Positions 1 through 11,849 are shown, counted from the first letter of the stretch. The stretch is DNA of 64,000 nucleotides from Arcuatula senhousia (GCA_963971305.1 OZ020303.1:34770106-34834105); one strand, 5' to 3'. Notes: generated by a model from the letters alone, not told the origin. Numbers and translations are program-made.

Positions 1-232
1 ACTGCAGGAGCATACAGGTGATATCCTTTTAATACTGAACTGTACTGATGTTAATGCAACTGCATACCAAATATCAAACACATCAAACAGACTTAAGCAA
101 AATTTTTAACCAATTGTGGACGCTGCCGCAACGGGAATCACCATACCTAAGTCTCATCTTTTGCGACATTTGTGGCAGGCGAGACAAAAACCGTTTCTAT
201 ATATTGCTCTTGGATTTCAAAATCAATTAAAT
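1..232 (+). repeat. 3' part of hairpin-ended dispersed repeat (GTCTCGCC family)
   Basis: This stretch matches 31460-31665 closely: the same opening, the same CATACCAAATATCAA stretch and the same end. Near 150-188 it carries a stem that pairs GTCTC with GAGAC across GCGACATTTG, followed by AAAA. The small ORF at 48-230 is just repeat sequence. The left end of the element lies outside the window. Confidence 0.7.
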
Positions 233-467
233 TTGACAACACTAGAGTCTAAACTCTTTTAACTGAATTGACAAATGTTCAGTTTTCCATATGTCATCTG
301 AATAATTTTTTAACAAAGTTGACAGGAAAAAGATAAATTACAACTTTTAACCATACAGTACTTCAGAATGAAGTAACATGCCAAATATCAAGACACTACA
401 GCATGCAGTTTACTGGAAAACAATGGATGGTGCCAATTAACCCCTAAATGTCATTTTGCAGGCAACA
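233..467. other. no recognised feature
   Basis: AT-rich intronic or flanking sequence of SSX2IP. I see no exon, RNA gene or structured repeat here. Confidence 0.5.
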
Positions 468-1062
468 TAATAGCGTGCACAGCTCATAGCAGGCACGAAG
501 TGCCAGCGAGAGCGGAGAACTCTACAGCAAGTTCCCACAAAAAATTTGCCTAATGCTGATATTGATTTTTTTTCGTCCGGATATGCTTCTCACAATTTCA
601 CGTGCACAATTTATACAGGTTTGATGTGAATTTGAAAATAATTACCAATTTTGCTACTCTCCTTCCCAAAATTTTCTATGTAAATATAGAACAAGGAGAA
701 AAATATTCTGATGATGATGAGTTACTTCATTTTTTAAGTAAAACAAATTTAAATTCATTTTTTTACATTTTCTTTTTTTACGCTCATTCGCCCCGAATAC
801 CTCGTCCCAAACTAAATGTTCTAGAAAATGAACTGATCAAAGTAAAAATATTTAACATTTGCATCAAAAGTGTCCACGTCTTTTCGGGAATGGGGTCCTC
901 TAGATCTTATATTCTGAATTCTAAATGATTTTATTCCTCAATTGAGGCGTGGAACTCTGTCATATGAGGGCCAAAAAGAAGATCCATCTTTTCGCGGGAA
1001 CTTGCTGTAGAGCTCTCTGCTCTCGCGGAAGTGCCCTCTACGAGCTGTGCTCGCTATGATAT
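468..1062. mobile_element. non-autonomous DNA transposon with long terminal inverted repeats
   Basis: The first ~70 bases (from TAGCGTGCACAGCTC) return as reverse complement at about 990-1058 (ending GAGCTGTGCTCGCTA), with only scattered mismatches. The shared core includes CTCTACAGCAAGTTCCC. The interior is AT-rich and has no convincing ORF; the 108-codon ORF at 602-928 has no family signature. A relative with the same tip is at 45055-45200. The target duplication is not clear. Confidence 0.7.
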
Positions 1063-1115
1063 TCTGTTCTTAATTGGTCAGATTATATGTTTAAACACAA
1101 TTACTAGTTAATTAC

Positions 1116-4100
1116 CATCTGAGAAATCATTTAGAGCTGGAGTTTTCTTGACAGAGTAAATTGAGCTTGAGTCATCATCCTCATCTGTTATTGAGTCATC
1201 ATCTGTATTACTCTGTAAAGTATAAGGAGCTTGGATTATATTTTATAAGAACTTTGTATACCATTAAAACTTTTTAAAATCTATTCAAAAACTCAGACAG
1301 TATCTGAAAAACAGCCACATGGATTCTTACCAAAAAATATGGTTAGAGGATAACATTTTTCTGTAGTCAACGAACATTTGATATAAAATACCCTGTGTAA
1401 TAATCTATATTAATAATGATGAAATAAATTAATTGAAAACATTACTAGAGACCATCATTAGAAACAGTAACAGGGTCTTTATGACAGTACTTACTGTGTT
1501 ATTAACACTGTTGTTAGGTATACCGTCATTAACTACTGTAACAAGATCTTTCTGCATCTGTACAAGACAATCTCTGAGATCAGTATTCTCTAACATTAAC
1601 TCTCTCTGTTTGTCTTCATAGTTGTGTATAACCACCTGATACATTTCTTCCAATCTACAACATAAGTTTAATTTTACAAACAGTTTTATATCAAAAATTT
1701 GAAAATAACATTGAAAACAACAATGGGACATGGGTCATTATACATTTTAGAGTTATCTCTCCTATAAGATTTTTGTCTCTCTGTTTGTTTACATAGTTGT
1801 GTTTAACAACCCTGATACATTTCTCCCTATTTCAACAATAGTTTGATTTCACAAATATGAAAATAATGTTGAAAACAAGAAAGGGACTTTTTAGAGTTAC
1901 CCCCTCCCCCCTTTAGATTTCTTTTCTCTCTGTTTGTCTTCATAGTTGTGTATATCATGATACATTACTTCCAATCAGAAACAGTCTTATTTCACAGATT
2001 TGAAAATAATTTGGGTCTTGGGTCATTTAAAATTTTAGAATTATCTCCCCTCCCCTAAGAAATTCTTTATTCTCTTGTTTGTCTTCATCATTGTGTATTA
2101 CAACTGTGATACATTTCTTCCAATCTATAGCAGAAGTTTATTTCACAAATATAGAATTACATTAAAACAATGATAAAACATATCATTTAAGAAAATAATC
2201 TTTAATTATTAATATTTTCTGAGTTATCTCCCCTTTATTAAAACTAATCACATGCTTTATTTTTATCTGGTTATTTCCACTTCTTATAAATCAATAAAGC
2301 AGAATGTTGACAATTATAATTTGTAGGTAAACTAGTCAAACAATAATAAACTTTCATTATTAGTCAGCTTACTTGTTGTTTCCTGCACTTTTCCATGTAC
2401 TTCTTTTGCCATCAGTTCTCTGTAGTGAATTAGCAATATCAAGACCTAAAAACAAGACATGGATGGTAATAAGCATTCAATAATAACAAGATAAAATGAA
2501 AGGGGGCTTCAAAAATTGAGCAGTCTAGTTCTTAATAATTTATGAACTAGATAAAAAGTATTGGCAGCATAAAATTGATCTTTATTCATCTAAAATCATA
2601 GCATTAATATATTAAAAACAGAGCACTACAGACCCAACAAATGTGTAAAAATCTGTCAAAGTAAAAAATGGCCTGTTTTCGTTAAACAGTACGTAGGTGA
2701 GCGACATACGTAAGGTGGTATCCCACGTTATGGCAGTGTTCTAGCTAGGCCGTTTTCAAAGGGCGCTGGCGCCCGCCGCCGTATGGGCCGCGCCCTTGCC
2801 TTCCCACCCGGCGCCCTGCCCTGCCCTAGCCCTATGTTGCCTTTATTGAACTGAAATATATGCCCTGAAATTGCTGAAAACATCATCTTGGGTCATTTAA
2901 TTACAGCTGGCTGACCCAAACCAATTTGTAAGTGTGATCGTATATGGCTTCATTATCTACCAAACATCTTGTCTAATTAATGGCCTCAGGTGAGAACTAT
3001 AGGTAATTGACTGTGATTAGTACCAAGCTATTACTGTAAATCAGTCTTATTTGCTAATACTAACAAGTTTTTAATCTTTTCATTCCCGTCGGCAATATTG
3101 GCACTTTGTATAACTGATGTGCAGTTATGCCCCTTTCAAAATTATATTTTTTCAACAAAATCGTAACTTTATGATATATTTTACTTTAAATTCACCAGTG
3201 GATTACTTAAAAGATTGCTCATTAAAATATATAAAGTTAAAGTACATTTGTATAGGTAAGCATTTTCATAGATACATGTAATATGGAATTTTTATGTAAA
3301 TGATGTGAAGTGATAATGAAATGATTGAATTTTAATAAAGTTATTCCACATACCTTTAAGTTAAATATGTGAGGTATGGTATGAGAAAAATGCTCTTTCA
3401 TATAGTGTCGTTCGCGAACCAAATGCCCTTCTATATAGTGTTGTTCGCGAATATAATTGCCCTTTTTGGGAGCAGCACCCTGCCTTGACAAAATCCTAGC
3501 TAGAACACTGTATGGGACCCAACCTTGATGCTGTATACCAAATATCAAGTGGCTGTGATTAGTAGCTGCTGAGAAAACTATTACGAAAATTTCTTCCCCG
3601 CCAGCCCGACATTCACCATTTTATAACCTTGATTTTTTTTCTGTGCAATCAAGCCAAAAATCATTCTACAGTAAGTTTAACATGAGAACAGAATAAAACC
3701 TTGCAGATGTATCTACATGACAGGTATTATTACCTACCCACTCTTCTGTTTGGTGTTTTATCAGAGATCAGCTGATTTAGTCTTTCTTTGAGCTTGTTTA
3801 ATTCTCTCTCCTTCTTTTTTAACTCATGTTTAAACTGAGCATCTCTATCTTTAATGATACTCTGGACTCTTTTTAACTGTAAATTTGAAGAAAAATATCT
3901 TAAATCAACAGCTGAAAGGCATTGTTTCATGCAATTGCTTCTTAAATATTATGAGAGATATTGAGTCTGTCAAAGGCAAAAATAGTCAAATTTGGTTAAA
4001 CAGAAAGTATTGAGCATCCAACATGAAAGCAAATTCCACAGTATGGGACCAAATGCTGATGCTTTGTACCAAATATCAAGAGGCTGTGATGAGAAGTTGC

Positions 4101-6577
4101 TGAGAAAACTGTCAAGATAATTATTTCCCTGTCCACGTGACATCCGACATTCATCATTTAATAACCCAGATTTTTCACTCTGTGACATCCAGCCAATAAT
4201 TGATAAATATAAGGTCCAACATAAATTATCTATAATCTATGTTTAATAAAACAAGGGGTTGCACTAAGTCGTGCTAAGCATACCCCCACTCGGCCATTCA
4301 GAAAACAGGAAGTAGATGACTGACTAACCTGGAAAGGGGAGGCACAGTACAACTCATCATGCTTAAGCTGTATACCAAATTTGAAATCAATCCCTTCTCT
4401 AGAAGCCAAGAAATCTGTTACGAAAAATTGTCTATTTTTGACCCATAAAAAGTCTAAGTCAGCTCGGAAAACAGGAAGAAGATGATGGACTGACCTGGAA
4501 AGGGGAGGCACGGTATAACTAATCATGCTGAAGCTGTGTACCAAATTTGAAACCAATCCATCCAGTAGAAGCCGAGAAATCTGTTACGAAAAATTTCACT
4601 TTTCAAATTATTTACCTTTAAAAGTCTAAGTCGGCTCGAAAAACAGGAAGTAGATGATGGACTGACCTGGAAAGGGGAGGCACGGTATAACTCATCATGC
4701 TGAAGCTGTGTACCAAATTTGAAATATAGCCCCCTCTCTTACGAGTGGGGGTATAAAAAAATGATGGAATCATAAGCAATAATGACTTAGATGCCTTCAT
4801 AGATGAGTAATTCTGCAGAGTCATTTAAAAACATATATAGAGTAAGTTTGTGAGCTAGTGAACAGGTTAACACATCAATAGATACCTTACATTCAAAAAG
4901 ACCTCTATTACTATGTTACATATCCAATTGTGAATTCTGTGCATTATAGTAACTCTACACAAAAATATGCCACCCTACCTCTTCTCTCTCTGTTTTGAGT
5001 TTTGATGATAAAGCCTTCTGTTTGTTTGTTAATTGTCTGTTTTTTTCTTCCTCTCTAGCCAAGTCTTTCTCTAACTTATCATTGCTATTCTTCATTCTTA
5101 CATTCATAGCTTGGTAATGGTCCAACTCACTTGCTGTTCTGTGTGATCTAGAATAGAGAAGTGACTGATATGACGAATTGATAAGAGTATGTGTGTTAGT
5201 TATTGCAAATACCGGTAGTTAAATGTAGGTAAATTTGACTCCAAAAAGGAAAAGAAAGGAGGGGAGACCTAATACAACTTGGAAACAAGATTTAACAGAT
5301 AGGTTTATAATTCATGAAAGGATATGGAGTAAATGAACCACCTGGATAGAACAGAAAAAGAAGATAATACAGAACAAGAGGGGACCCCTATTTTGTGCCC
5401 TACATTGAAGTTTCTATAAATACATTAGTATATATATGAAATAAAAACAAATCAAATTCAACCATTATTTACCTGTTTTCTAGTTCTTCTCGCAACCTCC
5501 CTGACCTCTGAAATTGTCGTAGAACATCATACAATCTGTTCACCAAACTGTAAGTACTAGCAGTGACAGTTTGGAATCCCAGGACAGTTAATTCCTGATT
5601 TGAACAAAAAAGAATATTTTATTACTTTTCTATTCAGAATTAAGTCTTTTCATATTCAAAAATTTGTAAATATTTAAATCAGAAGGTACAAATACATTTA
5701 GAAATGTGTACACAAATCAACAGGCAACATAGACTCTATGCATGCTTTATTTATACCAACAAGATTAACAAGCTTTTATACAAGATATATATGATGTCCT
5801 CCCTGATGTTGACCAGGTTTGTGGTGGAGCAAAGTCTTATATATCAAGCATGAAAATCAGCAGACCACTGAGCTTGGGTCCATTTCTGGAAACCATGTCA
5901 CTTGTAAAAACCAAACCCACAGTGGTGAGGACCTCCTAATTTAAAGTGCAGTGCCTTCAACCTGGCCACTGAACTTCCCTACTAGAGTCGATACCTGTAT
6001 CTAAATTAAGACAACATTTGGTAGGCTATCCAAAATTAGATTTTTAATTTGATGCACAGCATTTGCCTCTTGAAAAATGCATAATGGTTTACATTTTATA
6101 ATAATAATCCCACATTATCATAAAATAAATTTGAAATTCAAAGTCCACTAAATAAGATTATTGCCTTGGACATGAAAATTTTATGTTTAAAAATTTTGAA
6201 AAGTAATACCATTTAGAATATAACTGATAATACATAAGTAAAATTTAAAAATGATTAAAAAATGTAAAGCTGTTGTGTGTATTGAAACAGTTCATTGAAC
6301 CATGAATGCAAGGCATTTGAGTGAAAATAGAAAAGATGATTTGCATTGATGATACTAATAAATAATTCAGTCCTGAACCAAATAGCATAAGCAGTTTTAT
6401 TATGACATATCTATATTTGAGATTACCTGATTAATGTAAGCAATACTCTGGTCTACATTATCTGCTGTACAGAAAGTTTCAGTTATTGTACAATCCCCCA
6501 TCATTGAATGGAGCGAGGAGCCGTAAAACGACAGAAAATCTCGATCACCACCTCTTAACACACTCCAATCAGCCATT
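1116..6577 (-). CDS. SSX2IP: SSX2IP / ADIP (afadin- and alpha-actinin-binding protein), 5' half, partial
   Basis: Coding exons in transcript order: 6576-6427 (ATG at 6576; acceptor before 6577), 5594-5473, 5147-4979, 3876-3738, 2445-2373, 1654-1495 and 1212-1116. All borders are GT-AG and the frame is continuous for 910 nt, about 303 residues. The N-terminus has FCTADNVDQSIAYINQ, which parallels the vertebrate ADIP start (FCTEDNIEQSISYLDQ, from memory). Long heptad-rich coiled coils follow, including KKERELNKLKERLNQL and the QRELMLENTDL segment; the last exon is acidic and Ser/Asp-rich. ADIP proteins act at the centrosome/centriolar satellites and at adherens junctions, binding afadin and alpha-actinin. 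The C-terminal coiled coil and 3' end lie beyond base 1. The family call rests on remembered similarity, mainly the N-terminal block and the KKERE..KLKERL block. Confidence 0.85.
1600..2170 (-). repeat. tandem array of decayed copies of an SSX2IP exon edge
   Basis: A unit of about 145 bases occurs once functionally and about three more times: 1600-1745, 1748-1890, 1893-2035 and 2038-2170. The functional copy covers the 5' part of exon 1495-1654 plus its acceptor. On the minus strand each copy keeps variants of GAAATGTATCA, ACACAACTATGAAGACAAAC and a flanking TTTTAGAGTTATCTCCC. The extra copies have lost frame through indels and stops. The 2038-2170 copy still has an AG before ATTGGAAGAAATGTATCA. 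They lie in the intron upstream of the real exon. Confidence 0.75.
2734..3510. mobile_element. hAT-like non-autonomous transposon, 5-bp target duplication TATGG
   Basis: The left tip CAGTGTTCTAGCTAGG is mirrored at the right by CCTAGCTAGAACACTG. TATGG directly flanks both ends (2729-2733 and 3511-3515). The element is 777 bp and includes a GC-rich block at 2755-2830. It has no transposase; the 103-codon ORF crossing its right end is not gene-like. The tips and 5-bp duplication suggest the hAT5-type group, which is inference. It lies in an SSX2IP intron and interrupts a dispersed repeat whose right part continues at 3511. Confidence 0.8.
3511..3690. repeat. dispersed repeat, copy A of a pair flanking an SSX2IP exon
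   Basis: It reads TATGGGACCCAA, then TACCAAATATCAAG, GGCTGTGATTAG, GCTGAGAAAAC and CGACATTCACCATTT. The same order appears at 4030-4215, on the other side of coding exon 3738-3876. It is either the same element inserted twice or a local duplication. Confidence 0.6.
4015..4215. repeat. dispersed repeat, copy B of the pair
   Basis: Direct-orientation relative of 3511-3690, with CAGTATGGGACCAAATGC, ATATCAAGAGGCTGTGAT and GACATTCATCATTTAATAACC. This copy lacks the hAT-like insertion. No coding potential. Confidence 0.6.
4225..4757. repeat. tandem repeat element with inverted CCCCCACTCG ends
   Basis: About three copies of a ~175-base unit, each with AAACAGGAAG and GGAAAGGGGAGGCAC (near 4300, 4470 and 4645). 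CATACCCCCACTCG near 4278 is mirrored by CGAGTGGGGGTATA at about 4743-4756. The two ORFs in this stretch only reflect the repeats. It lies in an SSX2IP intron. Confidence 0.65.
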
Positions 6578-6777
6578 CTGAAATGAAATTAAAAGACATA
6601 GAATTTTTCAAAGTGGTTTTCTTACAAACTCTCATATATCTACATTTTGATCTAAGGATGGATGAATGTTGAGTTGAACATAACTTACAAAATACAGGTA
6701 CTTTAGAGAAGAGTAAAAAAAGTTACTTAAGCTAGCTGCATTAGCCCTCATTCAATTTAATAAAGGTAGTGAATTCA

Positions 6778-6960
6778 AGGCCATAGCCAGGGGGTGCGTT
6801 TGCACCCCCCCCCCCTTTTTGAGAGAATTTTTCTTAATTTCCTTGGGAAAATTGACAAAACTGAGGTTTACAACCCTATTTTTCACCAATTTTAATCAAA
6901 ATGCACCCCCCTCTGGAAAGTTTGCACCCCCTTTTGAAAAATTCTTGCTACGGCCCTGGA
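6778..6960. repeat. short GC-clamped inverted-repeat element
   Basis: It begins AAGGCCATAGCCAGGGGG and ends GCTACGGCCCTGG, imperfect inverted repeats. GCACCCCCC-rich blocks lie inside, including a C-run near 6806-6817. It lies upstream of the SSX2IP start exon, in its 5' intron or promoter side. Confidence 0.5.
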
Positions 6961-7459
6961 ATTACTGTTGCATGCAATATTGATGTAAATTAAGACATTA
7001 AAAATAAATAATCATCCAGTAACATCTTAATGAACACTGGTACATGTACTCAATTACATTGCTTTTCCATTAGGTTGGCCTGTTTTGCATATTACCTTGT
7101 CCCTGTGGTACTTTATTCTATTAAATTCCATCATTACTGCTCATAAAGAATCTTTTTAATCAAGCATTATTTTTGTTTTTACTTTTAAGGTTACTATATA
7201 GAACTCTAGAAAGAACTTGGAAAATAAGTCCGTCACCATTTCATTTTCTGTTTTGCCTTTTCCAATATTATTTTTTATATGCATGTAGCTACATGTATCA
7301 ATTCTAACAATTTTTAATGCAAAATGAATCATCAGTGATCCACTGGAGAAAATAATGCATTCAATTTTAAAACAAGTACAAGCTAACAACAGTTCTGTCT
7401 TTTGACATGTTTGATGTTGAACAGAAAATTAAATTCTTAAAATTTCTTCAAAAACTTAC

Positions 7460-7520
7460 CAAAGATATAAATATCCATATTTTGATAACTTTTTCCAGGT
7501 GAAATAACTTGATTTTTATC
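7460..7520 (-). other. candidate 5' non-coding exon of SSX2IP (only the donor edge is supported)
   Basis: On the minus strand, ATATCTTTG is followed at 7459 by GTAAGTTTT, a strong donor. The start exon at 6577 begins with an acceptor directly before the ATG, so at least one upstream leader exon must exist; this is the nearest strong donor found. The upper boundary and transcription start are unknown. Confidence 0.3.
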
Positions 7521-7560
7521 GTGTGTAACAAATAAAGAGGCTTATAAACTAGCCTAAGCT

Positions 7561-8285
7561 GACCACTATGTGGTTTTTAAGGCTAAGCGGCACAAAAAAC
7601 CTTTAAATGAATCAGTTGATTTTTTAATCCAAAAACAAGACAAAGCTTTGAAATCAATAAAGGTAATAATTAACTTCAGTATCGGCTTATTGATCTAGAG
7701 AACTGTTGATTAAACAGGAAATGATCATCATTACACCTGAACAGGTGAACTAATTAAAAAGAAATGAGACAATAGGCACCTAACTACAATACACAAAGTA
7801 AACATTTGTGTATTTAAATCCTGATTATATCTTCACTTCAAACAAATCTGTCTTCAAACATTGTCAAAGTTTAAATATAATGACAGCAAGTTATTACAAA
7901 GTTTTTCAACAGTTCATTTAAATAACCTAAAAATAATGAAATATCCATATAACCTTAATCTCCTTTTCACATGTAACATTTTAGTAATTATGTTTAACAG
8001 ACCCCACTTGAAGGTTATATATCTATTATATAGCTGAAAGATCTAACAAAAGCTATTAGACAACCATATAATAGTATTTACTAAAGCTATATATGGCAAA
8101 TAATAAAATAATATATGAATGAAATAGTAAACATGATGAACATGAACATATTTGAAGAAAAAACTTTAATCATGACACGATGAACTGCTTCTCCATGAAT
8201 TAAAATAAAATGAATGTCAATTGGTGGAGAGAAATTCATCAGAATGACATAACTATATTTGTATTCCCCGAATTTTCTGTATAGA
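7561..8285. other. no gene recognised
   Basis: AT-rich sequence upstream of SSX2IP. The short ORFs have no family signature. Promoter elements may lie here, but none can be assigned. Confidence 0.4.
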
Positions 8286-8289
8286 TGCA

Positions 8290-8560
8290 CCTACCATACC
8301 AATATGGTTGATGTGGCACTTGTCAGTAAGCAGAAATGGAATTTAACCTTTTTTGGTTGATGGTCATTCATGCAGAAAAGTACAAAAAGTTAGCATTTAA
8401 AGCATGCATCATGCTTTAGTATCACAAGGTAAAGCATGCATCATGCTTTAGTATTACAAGGTGTACATATGGCAATTGGCAGTAAGTGGAAATGGACTTT
8501 TACCATTTTTTGGAAAGTGAACATACATGTTGATGCAGGGGCATAAAATAAGTTTTTATC
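8290..8560. repeat. truncated relative of the 36.2-36.86 kb tandem repeat
   Basis: It carries CCTACCATACCAATAT, GATGTGGCACTTGTCAGTAAG and TGGTCATTCATGCAGAAAA, as in 36230-36800. Inside, a 32-base unit starting AAAGCATGCATCATGCTTTA is repeated directly twice at about 8397-8462. Confidence 0.6.
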
Positions 8561-9386
8561 ACTTTGTAAAGCGAGTTAAAATTATCAGTTCAGAAGTTTC
8601 AGATTGAGTTGCATTCTCAATATATTCTTTTCAAACAAGGTCAAGTAATTAAGTCACATTTATAACTCTTATAGTTTGTCGAATCTAAATGATGTTACTA
8701 TTACTATTAACATAATGTCGCTCAATTGAAATACATGTGCACCCTATTTTTCTCCCTACCAGTAACCCTAGACCATTTTATCATGTTTATAGGTATTACC
8801 TAACTACATACATGTACCCTAATTTTTCAATCAATGAAACCCTAAACAGACAAATATTTTTTTTCTAGGCCTCAGATGAACACACAGACCAATCAAAAGA
8901 AATGATTTGCCTACAGCAGACTCTGAGGAAGGACAGACACTGAATAGATGAACAAAATTCATTAAATTTTCTTCAAATCACTATTTTGGTATACATTTTA
9001 GATTTATATAAAGTGAACATAGCAAGCTCTTTTAATGTATAATAAGTCTGCCAAATTCCCATGATTATATATATGCTACATACATGTATATATATATACA
9101 TTCAACAAATTATGGCACACAAAAAACATTCTGTAACTTATTTGGAAACTCCATAGATAACAATAAGTTTAGCTAATTACTCTGAAAAAAAAAAGACAGG
9201 AAGTAATATCAGGTGAATCAGGAGATACTTTTAAATGAAGACTCAAACCATAAGTATACAGCGTTATTAAATTTACCAAACAATGCAATGCACTCTGCGC
9301 ACTTCCAGTGAACATTTCCACAGCTAAGCAGTAATTGACATATGTGCTCAGGATTTCATAACAACAGACTGAGGAACCAAACATAG
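8561..9386. other. no gene recognised
   Basis: AT-rich intergenic sequence with a short TA-rich run near 9066-9102. No supported feature. Confidence 0.4.
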
Positions 9387-10618
9387 GTGGATCCAGGCGG
9401 GCCCTGGGTGGCCGTGGCCCCCCCCTTTTGGTGGAAAAATTTGGTTGAACTAGATAATGTGTCTGTGAGCCACAGGATGGCCCTCCCGTTCTTGAAATAT
9501 CATTGACCCTCAATGTGTATTACCTGGGATATGGACCTTTACCAAGAAATTGATCAAAAGTGTTCATGTGTAAAATATAGGTCGCTGTGACCTTATTTCT
9601 AATAGGTGGTGCCATGTAGCAAGACTCATCGAGAAGTGAAATATTATTGACCCCTAACATGTAGTATTCAAGATATGGACCTTAACCAAGAACTTAACCA
9701 AAGTCATTCATGTGTAAAATATAGGTCACAGTGACCTCATTTCTAGTGGATGGTGTCACCTTACCCAAGACACTTCTAGTGGTGAAATATCATTGACCCC
9801 CAACATCTAGTATCCAAGTTATGGACCTTAACCAAGAACTTAACCGAAGTCATTCATGCATAAAATATAGATCACAGTGACCTAATTTTTATTGGGTGGT
9901 GTCATGATACCCAAGACACATCTAGTGGTGAAATATCATTGACCATCAACATGTAGTATCTGAGATATGGACCTTAACCAAGAACTTAACCAAGTTCATT
10001 CATGCGTAAAATATAGGTCACAGTGACCTAATTTCTAGTGGGTGGTGTCACCTTACCTAAGACACATCTAGTAGTGAAATATCATTGACCCCCCAACATC
10101 TAGTATCCAAGTTATGGACCTTAACCAAGAACTTAACCGAAGTCATTCATGCGTAAAATATAGGTCATAGTGACCTAATTTCTAGTGGGTGGTGTCACCT
10201 TACCTAAGACACATCTAGTAGTGAAATATCATTGACCCCCAACATCTAGTATCCAAGTTATGGACCTTAACCAAGAACTTAACCGAAGTCGTTCATGCAT
10301 AAAATATAGGTCACAGTGACCTAATTTCTAGTGGGTGGTGTAGCCCTACCCAAGACCCATCTGGTGGTGAAATATCGTTGACCCCCAACATCTAGTATCT
10401 GAGTAATGGACCTTAACCAAGAACTTAACCAAAGTGTTACGGACGGACGTGCGGACGGACGGACGGACGGACGGACGGACGGACAAGGGTAAAACTATAT
10501 GTCCGATCCACATACGTGGTCGGGCCATAATAAATAGGAAATCATTGAAGCATGACCACAGCGGGCCCCCCTCTTAGGCCAGACAGTGGGCCCCTCTTTT
10601 CAGAATTTCTGGATCTGC
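9387..10618. repeat. composite repeat: 147-base tandem array with GGAC tract and terminal hairpin
   Basis: About seven copies of a ~147-base unit run from about 9480 to 10440. GAAATATCATTGACC recurs near 9495, 9637, 9784, 9928, 10075, 10228 and 10369, with GGACCTTAACCAAGAACTTAACC and AGGTCACAGTGACCTAA in each unit. A (GGAC)n tract at about 10441-10484 follows. Then comes a hairpin pairing CCGATCCAC with GTGGTCGG around ATAC, ending GGGCCATAA near 10530. Outer borders resemble inverted GTGGATCCAG / CTGGATCTGC, so the array may sit inside a second element. Same family at 15880-16765 and 19070-19245. Confidence 0.75.
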
Positions 10619-10842
10619 CAATGCCAAAGACCAACCATTTGTAAAAAAGATGTGACATATTGATTTTTTTTCATTTTTAGTGATATTGGCTATGCCAAAT
10701 TTTAGGCTTAAGCCTACTTCACATGTGAGCATAAGGCATTCCCTAGAAGTCCCAAATTGCACGGTTCAAAATATGATGAAAGGAAATTGTTCTGTCACTC
10801 ATTCTGATTTCCAAAAGTTTTCAAAAAGGTCTACACACACAG

Positions 10843-11660
10843 AATAAAAAGCTACGCTGAGCGCATCATGATAAGACCGCAAAATGTTGAACCCTGTACA
10901 TTTGCGGCCAAATATGGATTGTCAAATGCTTTGGACACATGCAGCCCATGGTCTCACAAACCGTTTTGACACATGCATGCCTTCTTTGGTGGACTTTAAA
11001 TGCATATTTGAATTTTTTTTTATAAATTTATACCAACTTTCAAGGAAAACTCATAAGGCATCTTTGATCCCTTATTTACCCAAAATGGTAGGAGACATTG
11101 CAAATCTGATTGAAAACAAAGGCAGGGATTTTAACAAGGATTCCAATGAAAAGAAGATTTTGAAAATTGGACCACCAATAAAAAGTTTTTTTTTGGGTGT
11201 GGCCCCTTTTTGACCCCTCATAGCAACATTATGGTGCAAGATACTTCAATACTTGCGTAACATTTACCTGACAGAATTTTTTGAAGAATGAACAAAATCA
11301 TGTGAAAATAAATGTTCTACATCAGTTTTCTGTTAACATCCATTTGGCCCCTTATTCTATGAACTGGTAGGGGCCAAAAATCCAAAGAAGCTTTTTTTTA
11401 GTGGTTAAAAACATCATTATAAAACAACATAACAATTGCAACTCAAAAACTCAAGCTCTTATAATTGGCGTTATTGGCCCCTTTGATCCCTAAATTCTCG
11501 AAAATGGTAGGAGATATTGCAAATCTGATTGAAAAACGCAGGCAAGGATTTTTTTCAAGGATTCCAATGAAAAAATATTTTGAAATTCTAAATTCAAAAT
11601 TCTTACATTTAATAAATTATATTGGAAATCATACAATATTGTACCCACTTTTCTTCTAAT
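10843..11660 (+). repeat. 5' portion of GACCGCAAAA-family repeat
   Basis: It starts AAAAAGCTACGCTGAGCGCA, matching 62010. Internal blocks GAGACATTGCAAATCTGATTG, CAAGGATTCCAATGAAAA and GGGTGTGGCCCC match 62400-63070. The family's terminal hairpin (63410-63456) is absent here. ORFs at 10884-11213 and 11465-11659 are repeat readings, not genes. Confidence 0.65.
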
Positions 11661-11849
11661 CATATTGAAAGTTGTATTTCCCTTCTGTTTTTTCGTTTGG
11701 CATATTCATTATTGGCTCTATGGGGTTTGGGTGACCAAGTGGTCTAAAGTGCTGGTTTAAATACCACACTATTGATCCCTAGCCGATTACCTCTGAGCTG
11801 GTGTTGGAGTCTCTTTTGTAATTTACAAATAAGGGACTTCCCTATTACT

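Noticed and set aside
602..928. 108-codon plus-strand ORF
   Set aside because: Interior of a long-TIR element, low complexity, no family signature.
3237..3548. 103-codon minus-strand ORF
   Set aside because: Overlaps the right end and target duplication of a transposon; no homology recognised.
4230..4824. Two minus-strand ORFs with similar proteins
   Set aside because: The similarity comes from a ~175-base tandem repeat, not from a gene family.
9169..9513. 114-codon minus-strand ORF
   Set aside because: Crosses the border of a tandem-repeat element; no domain.
11722..11800. tRNA-like start (GGGTGACCAAGTGGTCTAA)
   Set aside because: An A-box-like word is present but no convincing B box or cloverleaf follows.
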